Shown here: one piece after another, positions 25,388 to 34,636 of the stretch
Layout: every line of letters begins with the position of its first letter
How positions within the stretch are numbered: the stretch's first letter is position 1
Assembly: GCA_949291295.1 (NCBI GenBank)
Contig: CASEVE010000001.1
Location: 60,331-124,330, forward strand
Length of the DNA: 64,000 nt
Origin: an uncultured Olsenella sp.
GTDB taxonomy: Bacteria > Actinomycetota > Coriobacteriia > Coriobacteriales > Atopobiaceae
Direction: 5' to 3'
Notes under the pieces: model-generated
Databases searched by the model: none
The model's input: the letters and a program-made list of their open reading frames with translations, nothing else
What the model was told of the DNA's origin: nothing
Program-made: the position numbers and the translations under genes

Positions 25388-25557
25388 GTCGTTCCCCTGC
25401 GGGCAAACTGGGTGAACCGACAAGCGTTACTTGGGAGTCCGATATCTCGTGTTCAGTACGGAGATTCCCCGGTGATGGGAAAGCCGGAACGCGCGATGGG
25501 GACACCCACCTTATGAGAGGTGGGTTCATTGACGCACCGCAGGGGACGGCTTTTTTT
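25388..25557 (+). ncRNA. ssrS: probable 6S RNA
   Basis: A 160-nt non-coding stretch is closed by complementary ends GTTCCCCTGCGG (25391-25402) and CCGCAGGGGAC (25537-25547), followed by seven T. Inside are a large purine-rich bulge region and, on the 3' side, a hairpin ACCCACCT/AGGTGGGT. A long closing stem, open central bubble, side hairpin and terminator-like end are the 6S RNA architecture, which binds the housekeeping RNA polymerase. It has its own promoter and lies just before a tRNA gene. It lacks the apical motif of SRP RNA. The call rests on structure, not on a profile search. Confidence 0.7.
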
Positions 25558-25560
25558 GTG

Positions 25561-25589
25561 TTGACACGTGACACGCAAAACGTCACAAT
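25561..25589 (+). promoter_or_regulatory. predicted tRNA-Ala promoter
   Basis: TTGACA at 25561-25566 and CACAAT at 25584-25589, 17 bp apart, 20 bp before the tRNA. Confidence 0.55.
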
Positions 25590-25609
25590 ATCCAACGCGC
25601 GATGCGCCT

Positions 25610-25685
25610 GGGGACGTAGCTCAGCTGGGAGAGCGCTGCCTTCGCAAGGCAGAGGCCGGGGGTTCGAATCCCCTCGTCTCCACCA
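25610..25685 (+). tRNA. tRNA-Ala (anticodon CGC)
   Basis: 76-nt cloverleaf. Acceptor stem GGGGACG/CGTCTCC, D arm with TAGCTCAGCTGGGAGAGC, anticodon arm CTGCC-TTCGCAA-GGCAG with anticodon CGC, T arm with GGTTCGAATCC, and an encoded CCA end. It reads GCG alanine codons, which are abundant in this genome. Confidence 0.97.
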
Positions 25686-25694
25686 GGACTGTTC

Positions 25695-25729
25695 GGGCCC
25701 GGATGCTTTGGCATCCGGGCCCTTTTCTT
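25695..25729 (+). terminator. tRNA-Ala terminator
   Basis: Perfect 12-bp stem GGGCCCGGATGC / GCATCCGGGCCC, loop TTTG, followed by TTTTCTT. Confidence 0.95.
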
Positions 25730-25758
25730 GTCGCGGGGCCGTACCCGGAGTATGCGCC

Positions 25759-26116
25759 GCCGAGAAAACCAGCCCTCTGTACCAGTTTTCGAAATTGACG
25801 CCGAGAAATGCCCGCCTCTGTACCGCTCACCAAGACCGTGCGCCGAGAAAGTTGGCCTTCTGTATCAGCGGGGGACGCAGCACGGGCGGGTGGTCGGTAC
25901 AGCAGCAGGCTTTTCTCGGCACGGACGGTACAGCAACAGGCTTTTCTCGGCACTTCGCAGGGCAACGCGGTACAGCGGCAAGGTTTTCTCGGCACCCTGC
26001 AGGGCAACGCGGTACAGTAGCCGGGTTTTCTCGGCACTCCGCACCAAAACTGGTACAGACCTTCGGCTTTCTCGACACGCCCCTCGAAACCGGTACAGAC
26101 CCGGGTTTTTCTCGGC
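25759..26116. repeat. 42-bp-periodic flip array B
   Basis: Three minus-orientation units start at 25759, 25800 and 25842. Six plus-orientation units start at 25896, 25927, 25969, 26011, 26052 and 26092. Steps are 41, 42, then 54 across the flip, then 31, 42, 42, 41 and 40. Unit structure is as in array A (GGTACAG, 9 variable bases, TTTCTCGGC). Linkers partly repeat (AGGGCAACGC twice). It fills the 456-bp gap between the tRNA terminator and the convergent ABC ATPase gene; nothing else is seen there. Confidence 0.9.
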
Positions 26117-26141
26117 ACCGAGACAGGCGAGCGGCGCGGCC

Positions 26142-26969
26142 CTAGTAGGAGCCGCGAAGCGAGTACCAGCCGTCAGACTCCCCCACCACGAGCGGCACAC
26201 CAAAGAGCTCGCTCATGACCTCGCTCGTGAGCAGCTCGGCCTTGAGACCGTCGGCAAAGACCTCGGCGTCCTTGATGAGAAGGACGCGCTCGATGGCAGG
26301 GATGATGTCTTCGGGGTAGTGCGTCACGAGCACCACCGAGCGCCCCTCAGCGGCAAGCGTGCCCATGGTCCTGCGCACGTGGTACATGCCCTCGGGGTCA
26401 AGTCCCGTGCACGGCTCGTCGAAGATGAGGACCTGCGGGTTGCGCACCAGCTCGCGTGCCACGAGCACGCGGCGGACCTGCCCGGTCGAGAGCGTCATCA
26501 CGTCGCGTGGCGCAAGCTCGTCGATGCCAAGTCGCTCGAGGGCGTCCATGGCGAGCGAGCGGTCCTTCTCGCTTACGTCACCGCGCAGGGGCACACCGAG
26601 CGTACCGAAGAGGCCACCAGTGACGATGTCGATCACGGGAAGGTGCACGCGCACCTGATCGTGCATCGTGGAGCTCACGATGCCCAGGGTTCGCTTGATG
26701 TCAGCGAGCTGCGGGCGCTCCTGGCCGCGAAAGCGCACGGGTGGCTCCTCGCGCCAGATTGGGAAGACCTCGCGCGTGAGCAGCTGTATGAACGTGGACT
26801 TCCCCGCGCCGTTGGGGCCGAGAAGCGCCACGTGCTCGCCCTCCGCGAGGCTGAAGTCCCCCACGTGAAGGATCGTCTTTCCGCCGCGCACCACGCTCGC
26901 ATCATGTATCTGGAAGAGCGGCGTGTCGAGGTTCTTCTCGTCCGCGAAGCTCGTCTTGTTGGTTTCCAT
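26142..26969 (-). CDS. ABC transporter ATP-binding protein, YlmA/ModF-like
   Basis: 275-aa ATPase with Walker A (LLGPNGAGKSTFIQ), a signature region unusual in sequence (MTLSTGQVRRVLVARELV) and Walker B (VLIFDEPCTGLDPEG). The segment GIVSSTMHDQVRVHLPVIDIVTGGLFG between Walker A and the signature matches the COG1119 group (YlmA/PhrA/ModF). Those proteins are stand-alone ATPases without a permease gene nearby, as here. AAAGGGGG precedes the ATG at 26969. It is divergent from ilvA (120 bp apart). Substrate unknown. Confidence 0.85.
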   Translation of the reverse strand: METNKTSFADEKNLDTPLFQIHDASVVRGGKTILHVGDFSLAEGEHVALLGPNGAGKSTFIQLLTREVFPIWREEPPVRFRGQERPQLADIKRTLGIVSSTMHDQVRVHLPVIDIVTGGLFGTLGVPLRGDVSEKDRSLAMDALERLGIDELAPRDVMTLSTGQVRRVLVARELVRNPQVLIFDEPCTGLDPEGMYHVRRTMGTLAAEGRSVVLVTHYPEDIIPAIERVLLIKDAEVFADGLKAELLTSEVMSELFGVPLVVGESDGWYSLRGSY

Positions 26970-27089
26970 TGTGTGCCCCCTTTCGGCATGCCGGCCCAAG
27001 CTCGCACCGGCGAGGACTACTATAGGCAGACCAAAACATCCCCGACGCGCCAAGATGCGCGCCGTCACCAACTGGCAAAGGAGCCCGCC

Positions 27090-28310
27090 ATGGCAGAGAT
27101 GCTCACGCTCGAGGCGTTTGAGGAGGCGTCCGAGAAGGTCCGCGAGGTCACGCTTGAGACCAAGCTCGTGGAGAGCCCGCACTTCTCCGCGCAGACGGGC
27201 AACCGCGTGTGGCTCAAGCCCGAGAACCTCCAGCGCACCGGCGCCTACAAGGTGCGCGGCGCCTACTACAAGATCTCCACCCTCTCCCCCGATGAGCTGG
27301 GGCGCGGCATCATCACCGCGAGCGCGGGCAACCACGCCCAGGGCGTGGCCTTTGCCGCCACGCGAGCGGGGGCGCGCTCGGTGGTGGTGATGCCCGAGAC
27401 CACGCCGCTCATCAAGGTCGAGCGCACCAAGCACTACGGTGCCGAGGTGGTGCTGCACGGCGACGTCTACGACGAGGCGTGCGACCACGCCCTCGAGCTG
27501 GCGGAGCGCGAGGGCTACACCTTCATCCACCCGTTTAACGACCCGACCGTCTCCACCGGTCAGGGCACCATTGCCATGGAAGTCGTGCAGGAGCTGCCGC
27601 TCGTGGACACGATTCTCGTTCCGGTGGGCGGCGGCGGGCTGGCCTGCGGCGTGGCCACGTTTGCCAAGCTCTACAACCCCAAGATTCGCGTCATCGGCGT
27701 GGAGCCGGCAGGCGCGCCGTCGCTTACGGCCGCGCTTGAGGCGGGCGACCCCGTGCGCCTGCCGAGCGCCAATACCATTGCTGACGGCACCGCGGTCCTG
27801 GAGGTGGGCGACAAGGTCTTTCCGTACCTGCGCGACAACCTTGACGACGTCATGACCGTGTCGGACGACGAGCTTGTGGTGGCGTTTCTCGACATGGTGG
27901 AGAACCACAAGATGATCGTGGAGAACTCCGGCCTGCTCACGGTGGCGGCGCTCAAGCACCTGCCGGCGGAGAACAAGCGCGTGGTCTCCATCCTCTCCGG
28001 CGGCAACATGGACGTCATCACGATGAGCTCGGTGGTGCAGCACGGCCTCATCATGCGCGACCGCATCTTCACCGTGAGCGTGCTGCTCCCCGACCGACCG
28101 GGCATGCTCGTGCGCGTGGCTCAGGCCGTGGCCGAGCAGAACGGTAACGTCATCAAGCTGGAGCACAACCAGTTTGTCTCGACCAACCGCAACGCCGCCG
28201 TTGAGCTGCGCGTCACGATCGAGGCCTTTGGCACCGACCACAAGACGCAGATCGTGGACGCCCTCAAGGAGGCGGGCTTCTCGCCCACGCTGGTTCAGAC
28301 GTCGCTGTAG
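27090..28310 (+). CDS. ilvA: threonine ammonia-lyase with ACT domain
   Basis: Deaminates threonine to 2-oxobutanoate, the entry to isoleucine, with PLP. The catalytic lysine is in RTGAYKVRGAYYKI, the phosphate-binding loop is VPVGGGGLACGVAT, and a single C-terminal ACT domain (about residues 330-406, FTVSVLLPDRPGMLVRVAQ) is present. At 406 aa it is the TdcB/short IlvA type. AAAGGAG lies 6 bp before the ATG. It is followed by array C and then ilvDBNC on the same strand, so its product feeds the next operon. The ACT domain suggests isoleucine or valine control. Confidence 0.95.
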   Translation: MAEMLTLEAFEEASEKVREVTLETKLVESPHFSAQTGNRVWLKPENLQRTGAYKVRGAYYKISTLSPDELGRGIITASAGNHAQGVAFAATRAGARSVVVMPETTPLIKVERTKHYGAEVVLHGDVYDEACDHALELAEREGYTFIHPFNDPTVSTGQGTIAMEVVQELPLVDTILVPVGGGGLACGVATFAKLYNPKIRVIGVEPAGAPSLTAALEAGDPVRLPSANTIADGTAVLEVGDKVFPYLRDNLDDVMTVSDDELVVAFLDMVENHKMIVENSGLLTVAALKHLPAENKRVVSILSGGNMDVITMSSVVQHGLIMRDRIFTVSVLLPDRPGMLVRVAQAVAEQNGNVIKLEHNQFVSTNRNAAVELRVTIEAFGTDHKTQIVDALKEAGFSPTLVQTSL

Positions 28311-28330
28311 CGCCCGCCGCGCGCCAACGC

Positions 28331-29007
28331 GCCGAGAAGAGCCGGGGACCGTACCCGCGGGGCTGTCCCCTCTTCGGCAAACGCCGAGAAAGACCGGGAG
28401 CTGTATCGGCTTGCCGGGCCCCGCGCCGAGAAAGGCCTGGTGCTGTACCGCGGCGCCGGGTCCCGTGCCGAGAAAACCTGGGTGCTGTACCGCGGCGCCG
28501 GGTCCCGCGCCGAAGAATAACGTCCGCTGTACCGCCGCCCGCCGTTGGGCGCCGAGGAATGCGGCCCACTGTACCGATATTTCTCATTCCTGCCGAGAAA
28601 GACGGACCGCTGTACCGCCTTGCCACGTGCTGGCGGATTGCCCCTGGTACAGAGGTCCACATTCCTCGTCGCGAAGTGCGTCGAACCGGTACAGAGGACG
28701 ACAATTCGCGGCGCCTCGCAGCAAGCGAGGATGCAGATAGCCGTCTCTTTCGTTGCCCCAAGGCGTAAGGCGGTACAGAGGGCCGTCTTTCTCGGCACCC
28801 AACGGCGGGCGGCGGTACACCGGACGGTTTTTCTCGGCAGCGAGCGTCGGCAGCTGGTACAAGACCCGGGTTTTCTCGGCAGCGAGCGTCGGCGCTGGTA
28901 CAGGACCCGGGTTTTCTCGGCAGGCAGGCAGACGGGCAGCCTGGTACGGGGCTCGGCATTTCCCGGCAGGCGGAGCGAGCCTGGTACAGCCCCCGCTTTT
29001 CTCAGTC
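28331..29007. repeat. 42-bp-periodic flip array C (largest)
   Basis: Seven minus-orientation units start at 28331, 28383, 28425, 28467, 28509, 28551 and 28592. Nine plus-orientation units start at 28646, 28688, 28730 (decayed), 28772, 28814, 28856, 28897, 28943 and 28983. Nearly all steps are 41 or 42, and the flip step is again 54. Some linkers repeat (GCGGCGCCGGGTCCCG, GCAGCGAGCGTCGG). A GGGGCTGTCCCC palindrome at 28359-28370 explains the one long step after unit 1. It lies between ilvA and the ilvD leader; 29008-29128 holds nothing I can identify. Confidence 0.92.
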
Positions 29008-29127
29008 GCGTGCAGCCACGTACCAGCGCTGAGCCATCAATGCGCATGCAACCGCTCGCCCGTGGAAACGCTACCGTTCACGGCCGATTACCCGCCGGAA
29101 ACACGAGCCGCGTAGAGTACCCATCAC

Positions 29128-29366
29128 TGAGCAAATGCGATGACAGGGCCAGTACGGGCCGCATCCGTCCCACAGCGAGCGGGCAGCGTGAGAACCCGCG
29201 CCGGACGGCCCCGAAGACTCCCTCGAGCAGCTCGCGAGAACCTCTGCGCGCTCACCGGGCCACCCCCGCCAACGCGCCGAGAAGTACCGCGCGCCGGCAG
29301 CCACCGTAAAGGCTTCGAGGCCACGCCTCGCATTTCTCACACCAACAAGAGAAAGCGAGGGGGAAC
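29128..29366 (+). promoter_or_regulatory. candidate leucine T-box leader of ilvD
   Basis: The leader carries T-box Stem I landmarks in order: GATGACAGGG (29139-29148), a CCAGTAC specifier-loop 5' strand, AGCGAGC...GTGAGAACCCGC (29174-29198, compare the AGAGAGC...GTGNGA distal motif), then CCGAAGACTCCCT, whose CTC (29218-29220) would be the Leu specifier. GTACCGCG (29284-29291) resembles the T-box 3' core, but the four bases that pair with the tRNA end (normally TGGN) read AAGT. Just before the start, CCTCGC (29326-29331)/GCGAGG (29355-29360) and TTTCTC/GAGAAA bury the ribosome site. A competing GAGGC-CAC-GCCTC hairpin (29317-29329) would free it. This fits translational control, as in actinobacterial ileS leaders. 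Confidence 0.5.
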
Positions 29367-31031
29367 GTGGAACTCAGAAGCGACATGATCAAGCGGGGGC
29401 TGGCGCGCGCGCCGCACCGGAGCCTCCTCAAGGCTGACGGCCTCACCGATGAAGAGCTCGACCGACCGCTCGTGGCCGTGGTCTCCGCCCAGAACGAGGT
29501 CATCCCGGGACACCTCCACCTCCAGCAGATCGCCGACGCCGTCAAGGCGGGTATCCGCATGGCTGGCGGCACCCCATTGCAGGTCAACACCATCGGCGTG
29601 TGCGACGGCATCGCGATGAACCACGAAGGCATGCACTACAGCCTCACCTCCCGCGAGGTTATCGCGGACTCCGTTGAATGTGCGGTCCAGGGCCACCAGT
29701 TCGACGCGATGGTCCTCATCCCCTCCTGCGACAAGATCGTCCCCGGCATGCTCATCGCCGCGGCGCGCCTCGACATCCCGACCGTGCTCGTCTCCGGCGG
29801 CCCGATGCTCGCCGGTCGCGGGCGCGACGGCAGCCAGACCGACCTCAACTCTCTCTTCGACGCCGTGGGCCAGGTCACCGCCGGCACCATGACCGAGGAG
29901 GAGTGCCACTGGCTCGAGGGCACGGCCTGCCCCACCTGCGGCAGCTGCTCCGGCATGTTCACCGCAAACTCCATCTGCTGCCTCGCCGAGGCCCTCGGCA
30001 TCGCCCTTCCCGGCAACGGCACCGTGCCCGCCGTCTACTCCGAGCGCATCCGCCTCGCCAAGCAGGCCGGTATGAAGGTCATGGAGCTGGTCGAGAAGAA
30101 CCTCACCGCCCGCCAGATCATCACCTCCGCCGCCATCCACAACGGCATGGTGCTCGACATGGCCTTCGGCGGCTCCACCAACACGATGCTCCACCTCACG
30201 GCCATCGCGCAGGCCGCCGGCTGCCCCGTCACGATGGACGACTGGGACCGCGCGAGCGCCGAGACCCCCAACATCGTGCGCATCGCGCCGGCCGGCCCGC
30301 TCCACATCCAGGACCTGAACGACGTCGGCGGCGTCTCCGCCATCATCGGCGAGCTCGGCCGCACGGGGCATCTCGACATGAGCGCCCTCACCTGCCACGG
30401 CACCATGGCCGAGTGGGTTGCCTCCTGCCCGCCCGTGGACAGCGAGGTCGTCCGCAGCGTGGACAACGCCTACTCCCCCGACGGCGGCCTCAAGGTCATG
30501 CGCGGCAGCCTCGCGCCCGACTGCGGCGTCGTCAAGAAGAGCGCCGTGGACCCGGGCATGTGGCAGCACAGCGGCCCCGCGCGCGTCTTCGACTCTGAGG
30601 AGGAGGCCTGCAAGGCCATCTTCGGCGGGGCGATAAACCCGGGCGACGTGGTGGTCATCCGCTACGAGGGCCCCGCGGGCGGCCCCGGCATGCGCGAGAT
30701 GCTCACCCCCACCTCCGCCATCTGTGGCATGGGCCTCGCGAGCTCGGTGGCCCTTATCACCGACGGGCGCTTCTCCGGCGCCTCCAAGGGCCCGTGCATC
30801 GGCCACGTCTCCCCCGAGGCGGCCGCCGGCGGCCCTATCGCGCTTGTTGAGGAGGGCGACATCATCGACATCGACATCCAGGCCGGCACGCTCGAGCTGC
30901 GCGTCCCCGAGGAGGTTCTCGCCGAGCGCCGCGCCGCGTGGCAGCCGCCCGCACCCAAGTACACCACGGGAGTCCTCTCCCGTTACGCAAAGCTGGTCAC
31001 GAGCGCAGACAAGGGGGCCTACCTCTCATGA
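29367..31031 (+). CDS. ilvD: dihydroxy-acid dehydratase
   Basis: Fe-S enzyme making 2-oxoisovalerate and 2-oxo-3-methylvalerate for Val, Leu and Ile. It has 554 aa, the standard length. The cluster cysteines are in [10 protein letters not shown] and [15 protein letters not shown], and [10 protein letters not shown] and the C-terminal [19 protein letters not shown] are typical. The GTG at 29367 follows GAGGGGG, which can be masked by the leader hairpin. Its stop overlaps the ilvB start by four bases. First gene of ilvDBNC. Confidence 0.96.
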   Translation: MELRSDMIKRGLARAPHRSLLKADGLTDEELDRPLVAVVSAQNEVIPGHLHLQQIADAVKAGIRMAGGTPLQVNTIGVCDGIAMNHEGMHYSLTSREVIADSVECAVQGHQFDAMVLIPSCDKIVPGMLIAAARLDIPTVLVSGGPMLAGRGRDGSQTDLNSLFDAVGQVTAGTMTEEECHWLEGTACPTCGSCSGMFTANSICCLAEALGIALPGNGTVPAVYSERIRLAKQAGMKVMELVEKNLTARQIITSAAIHNGMVLDMAFGGSTNTMLHLTAIAQAAGCPVTMDDWDRASAETPNIVRIAPAGPLHIQDLNDVGGVSAIIGELGRTGHLDMSALTCHGTMAEWVASCPPVDSEVVRSVDNAYSPDGGLKVMRGSLAPDCGVVKKSAVDPGMWQHSGPARVFDSEEEACKAIFGGAINPGDVVVIRYEGPAGGPGMREMLTPTSAICGMGLASSVALITDGRFSGASKGPCIGHVSPEAAAGGPIALVEEGDIIDIDIQAGTLELRVPEEVLAERRAAWQPPAPKYTTGVLSRYAKLVTSADKGAYLS

Positions 31032-32908
31032 TTACCGTTGAGGAGAAGATCGCCCGGCGCCAGCGCGCCATCGAGGGGCGCCCGTTTGGCCCGGGCAGCC
31101 ACACCGAGCACGAGGGCAAGACCATGACCGGGGCACAAGCCATTATCGCCAGCCTCGAGGCCGAGGGCGTGGACACCATCTTTGGCTACCCCGGCGGCCA
31201 GGCCATCAAGATCTACGACGCCCTCTACGACTCCAAGAAGATCCACCACGTGCTCGCCCGCCACGAGCAGGGCGCCACACACATGGCGGACGGCTACGCG
31301 CGCGCCACGGGCAAGGTGGGCGTGGTACTCGTCACCTCTGGCCCCGGCGCCACCAACACCGTGACGGGCATCGCCACCGCCTACATGGACTCCGTGCCCA
31401 TGGTCGTCATCACGGGCCAGGTCACGCGCGGCGTCATCGGCACGGACGCCTTCCAGGAGTCCGACATCGTGGGCATCACGATGCCCATCGTCAAGCACAG
31501 CTTCCTGCTCCAGTCCACCGACGAGCTCACCAAGACCTTCCGCGAGGCCTTCTACATCGCCTCGACCGGACGGCCGGGCCCCGTCCTCATTGACATCCCG
31601 AGCGACCTCTCCGGCTCCGAGATGGTCTTCCACTACCCGGACACGGTGAACATCCCGAGCTACCGCCCCACCTATAAGGGCAACGCGAAGCAGGTCAAGC
31701 AGGCCGCCGAGCTCATCTGCAAGGCAGAGCGCCCGCTCATCATGGCCGGCGGCGGCATCGTGGCCTCCCACGCCTGCCCCGAGCTCGTGGAGCTCGCCGA
31801 GCGCATGCAGATCCCCGTGGTCACCACCCTCATGGGCAAGGCGGCCATCCCCTGCTCCAACCCGCTCAACCTCGGCCCCGTGGGCATGCACGGCTCCAAG
31901 TACGCCAACATGGCCGTCACCGAGTCCGACCTCATCATCGCCTGCGGCGCGCGCTTCTCGGACCGCGTGACCGGCAAGGTCTCCGAGTTTGCCCCGCATG
32001 CCAAGATCATCCACATCGACATCGACCCGGCCGAGATCGGCAAGATCGTGAACCCGGACGTGCCCATCGTCGGCGACGTCAAGGTGGTTCTTGCCGCCGT
32101 GAACGAGCGCCTGGAGAAGATGGGCGCCCAGCCCGCGTGCGTCGCGTGGCGCGACGAGGTCTTCAGCTGGCGCGAGCGCTGGCCGTTCTACACCCCGGAC
32201 TTTGCTGACTACGAGGGCAAGATCGCGCCCGAGGTCCTTCTCGAGACGCTCTCTGACAAGCTTGACCCGCACGCATCCATCGTCACCACCGAGGTGGGCC
32301 AGCACCAGATGTGGGCCCTGCAGAACATCCACCGCGAGCACGCGCGCACCTTCATCTCCTCCGGCGGCCTCGGCACGATGGGCTTTGGCTTCCCCGCCGC
32401 CATCGGCGCCAAGATCGGCTGCCCGGACGAGCAGGTTGTCTGCATTGCCGGCGACGGCTCCTTCCAGATGAACAGCCAGGAGATGGCCACGGCCAAGATC
32501 AACAACGTGCCGGTCAAGGTCCTCATCATCGACAACCGCGCCCTTGGCATGGTCCACCAGTGGCAGCACCTCTTCTACAACGATCGCTTCTCGTTCACCG
32601 AGCTGGCCGACAACCCCGACTTTGTGAAGCTCGCCGACGCCTACGGTTGGCGCGCAAAGCGCATCGAGCGCCCCGAGGAGGTCGACGCCGCCCTCGACGA
32701 GATGCTCGCCTCCGACGAGCCCTACCTGCTCGACGTCATGATTCCCGCGCAGCAGACCGTCTACCCGATGGTCGCACCCGGCGCCCCCATCGACGACATC
32801 ATCGGCGCCCTTGACGTCACGCTCGGTGGCGTGCGCGTCACCGAGAAGGGCTTTGGCGAGGCGGGGCGCCCGCGCGTGAAGCCGTCCCACGAAGGAGTTG
32901 ATGAGTGA
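31028..32908 (+). CDS. ilvB: acetolactate synthase large subunit
   Basis: Thiamine-diphosphate enzyme forming acetolactate and acetohydroxybutanoate. The ThDP glutamate is in [18 protein letters not shown], the FAD-region [15 protein letters not shown] segment reads [14 protein letters not shown], and the Mg/ThDP motif is [12 protein letters not shown]. The ATG at 31028 overlaps the ilvD stop (ATGA). It gives 626 aa and a 32-residue N-terminal extension before the family start [17 protein letters not shown]; an in-frame ATG at 31124 is the alternative. AAGGGGG upstream favours the longer form. It pairs with IlvN, encoded directly after it. Confidence 0.95.
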   Translation: MITVEEKIARRQRAIEGRPFGPGSHTEHEGKTMTGAQAIIASLEAEGVDTIFGYPGGQAIKIYDALYDSKKIHHVLARHEQGATHMADGYARATGKVGVVLVTSGPGATNTVTGIATAYMDSVPMVVITGQVTRGVIGTDAFQESDIVGITMPIVKHSFLLQSTDELTKTFREAFYIASTGRPGPVLIDIPSDLSGSEMVFHYPDTVNIPSYRPTYKGNAKQVKQAAELICKAERPLIMAGGGIVASHACPELVELAERMQIPVVTTLMGKAAIPCSNPLNLGPVGMHGSKYANMAVTESDLIIACGARFSDRVTGKVSEFAPHAKIIHIDIDPAEIGKIVNPDVPIVGDVKVVLAAVNERLEKMGAQPACVAWRDEVFSWRERWPFYTPDFADYEGKIAPEVLLETLSDKLDPHASIVTTEVGQHQMWALQNIHREHARTFISSGGLGTMGFGFPAAIGAKIGCPDEQVVCIAGDGSFQMNSQEMATAKINNVPVKVLIIDNRALGMVHQWQHLFYNDRFSFTELADNPDFVKLADAYGWRAKRIERPEEVDAALDEMLASDEPYLLDVMIPAQQTVYPMVAPGAPIDDIIGALDVTLGGVRVTEKGFGEAGRPRVKPSHEGVDE

Positions 32909-33387
32909 TGAACTACCTGCTCTCGGTTCTCGTTGAGAACAAGCCGGGCGTGCTCTCCCGCGTGACGGGCCTCATCAGCCGCCGCGGCTTCAACATCGAG
33001 TCGCTGACCGTCGCCCCCACGGAGGACGAGAGCCTCTCCCGCATGACCATCATCGTGGAGGCCGACGAGGTGGGCTTCGAGCAGATCACCAAGCAGCTGC
33101 ACAAGCTCGTTTCGGTCTACAAGATCTCCGACCTCACCTACGAGGAGGCCGTCGAGCGCGAGCTCGTGCTCTTCAAGGTGCAGGCCTCGCCTGAGCGCCG
33201 CCACGAGGTCATCGAGATCGCCAACGTCTTCCGCGCCAAGGTCGTCGACGTGGGCAAGAACACGCTCACGATCGAGGCCACCGGCACCGCGAGCAAGCTC
33301 GACGCGATGGAGGACCTCTTCCGCAGCTACGGCATAAAGCAGCTCACGCGCACCGGCAAGATTGCCATGTCGCGCGGCGCGCAATGA
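32905..33387 (+). CDS. ilvN: acetolactate synthase small (regulatory) subunit
   Basis: 160-aa regulatory partner of IlvB. It has an N-terminal ACT domain ([31 protein letters not shown]) that binds valine, and the ALS_ss_C C-terminal domain (RREVIEIA-like [20 protein letters not shown]). GAAGGAG is placed for either the GTG at 32905 or the ATG at 32908; the ilvB stop lies between them, so translation is coupled. The stop codon lies inside a palindrome (33384-33414). Confidence 0.95.
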   Translation: MMNYLLSVLVENKPGVLSRVTGLISRRGFNIESLTVAPTEDESLSRMTIIVEADEVGFEQITKQLHKLVSVYKISDLTYEEAVERELVLFKVQASPERRHEVIEIANVFRAKVVDVGKNTLTIEATGTASKLDAMEDLFRSYGIKQLTRTGKIAMSRGAQ

Positions 33388-33414
33388 TACAAAGGGACAG
33401 TCCCTTCGTATCAT
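33384..33414. repeat. REP-like palindrome overlapping the ilvN stop codon
   Basis: ATGATAC...GTATCAT outer arms and a perfect AAGGGAC-A-GTCCCTT centre. It contains the ilvN TGA at 33385-33387 and lies in the 65-bp gap before ilvC. Confidence 0.75.
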
Positions 33415-33452
33415 CCCAGGTACATACGGCCCCACAAGCAAAGGAGAAGAAC

Positions 33453-34451
33453 ATGGCCGTCGACATCTATTACGAGAAGGACGTGGACCCGAGCGTCATC
33501 CAGGGCAAGAAGGTTGCCATCATCGGCTACGGCTCGCAGGGCCACGCCCACGCGCTGAACCTCCTGGACTCCGGCGTGGACGTCCGCGTGGGCCTGCGCG
33601 AGGGCTCCAAGTCCGCCCAGGCCGCACAGGAGGCCGGCCTCAAAGTCATGAGCATGGACGACGCTGCCGAGGAGGCCGACGTCATCATGATGCTCGTCCC
33701 CGACGAGACCCAGCCCAAGGTCTACGAGGAGCACATCGCGCCGCACCTCAAAGCCGGCGACACCCTCGCCTTTGCCCACGGCTTCAACATCCACTACGGC
33801 TACATCAAGGCCCCCGAGGACGTCAACGTCATCATGTGCGCCCCCAAGGGCCCGGGCCACATCGTGCGCCGCCAGTACACCGAGGGCTCCGGCGTGCCCG
33901 ACCTCGCCTGCGTCTACCAGGACGCCACCGGCGACGCCTGGGACATCGTCCTGTCCTACTGCTGGGGCGTCGGCGGCGCCCGTTCCGGCATCATCAAGGC
34001 CACCTTCAAGGAGGAGACCGAGGAGGACCTCTTCGGTGAGCAGGCGGTGCTCTGCGGCGGCCTCGTCGAGCTCGTGAAGGCCGGCTTCGAGACCCTGACC
34101 GAGGCGGGCTACCCCGAGGAGCTGGCCTACTTCGAGGTCTACCACGAGATGAAGATGATCGTCGACCTCATGTACGAGTCCGGCATCCACTTCATGAACT
34201 ACTCGATCTCCAACACCGCCGAGTACGGCGAGTACTACGCCGGCCCGCAGGTCATCAACGCCGAGTCCCGCGAGGCCATGAAGCGCATCCTCGCCCGCAT
34301 CCAGGACGGCTCCTTCGCGCAGGAGTTCGTTGACGACTGCAACAACGGTCACAAGTGGCTGCTCGAGAAGCGCGAGGAGATCAACTCCCACCCCATCGAG
34401 AAGACCGGCGAGAAGATCCGCTCCATGTTCAGCTGGATCAAGAAGGACTAG
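33453..34451 (+). CDS. ilvC: ketol-acid reductoisomerase
   Basis: NADPH- and Mg-dependent isomeroreductase of Val/Ile synthesis, 332 aa, class I length. The Rossmann motif is [15 protein letters not shown], the central GAPKGPG-like segment reads [14 protein letters not shown], and the C-terminal knotted domain has [16 protein letters not shown] and the metal ligand region [23 protein letters not shown] precedes the ATG at 33453. It is the last gene of ilvDBNC; no clear terminator of its own follows, possibly because the prophage begins here. Confidence 0.96.
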   Translation: MAVDIYYEKDVDPSVIQGKKVAIIGYGSQGHAHALNLLDSGVDVRVGLREGSKSAQAAQEAGLKVMSMDDAAEEADVIMMLVPDETQPKVYEEHIAPHLKAGDTLAFAHGFNIHYGYIKAPEDVNVIMCAPKGPGHIVRRQYTEGSGVPDLACVYQDATGDAWDIVLSYCWGVGGARSGIIKATFKEETEEDLFGEQAVLCGGLVELVKAGFETLTEAGYPEELAYFEVYHEMKMIVDLMYESGIHFMNYSISNTAEYGEYYAGPQVINAESREAMKRILARIQDGSFAQEFVDDCNNGHKWLLEKREEINSHPIEKTGEKIRSMFSWIKKD

Positions 34452-34595
34452 CCGATAGCGAGCCGTACTAGTCACACGTGCGCCTAGCTGCGATTTTAGC
34501 GCCACATGAGCCGCAAAAGCCGTAATAAGCAGCAATTATGGACGGACTCGGGACGCGGAAACAGCATCAAACACAAAACCGTATAGACACGAAAA
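34452..34595. other. gap holding the presumed left prophage junction
   Basis: 144 bp between ilvC and the phage terminator. There is no tRNA, no open frame of note and no strong hairpin. The left attachment site probably lies here, but without the right end I cannot define it. Confidence 0.5.
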
Positions 34596-34629
34596 GGCCC
34601 CTCCCCCGCCCGAAGGCGGGGGAGGGGCC
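34596..34629 (-). terminator. terminator of the phage late operon
   Basis: Perfect 15-bp stem GGCCCCTCCCCCGCC / GGCGGGGGAGGGGCC with a 4-base loop, followed on the minus strand by TTTT. It is 7 bp past the lysin stop. Confidence 0.92.
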
Positions 34630-34636
34630 GCTGCCG

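Noticed and set aside
25388..25557. SRP RNA or RNase P RNA instead of 6S
   Set aside because: The SRP apical motif and the RNase P conserved regions are missing; the long closing stem and open middle suit 6S better.
19498..29007. The periodic arrays as CRISPR arrays
   Set aside because: Units flip orientation midway, the 25-bp unit is variable inside, linkers are only 17 bp and sometimes repeated, and no cas gene is in the window.
34452..34595. A defined left attachment site of the prophage
   Set aside because: No direct repeat partner can be shown because the right end is outside the window, and no tRNA gene is here.
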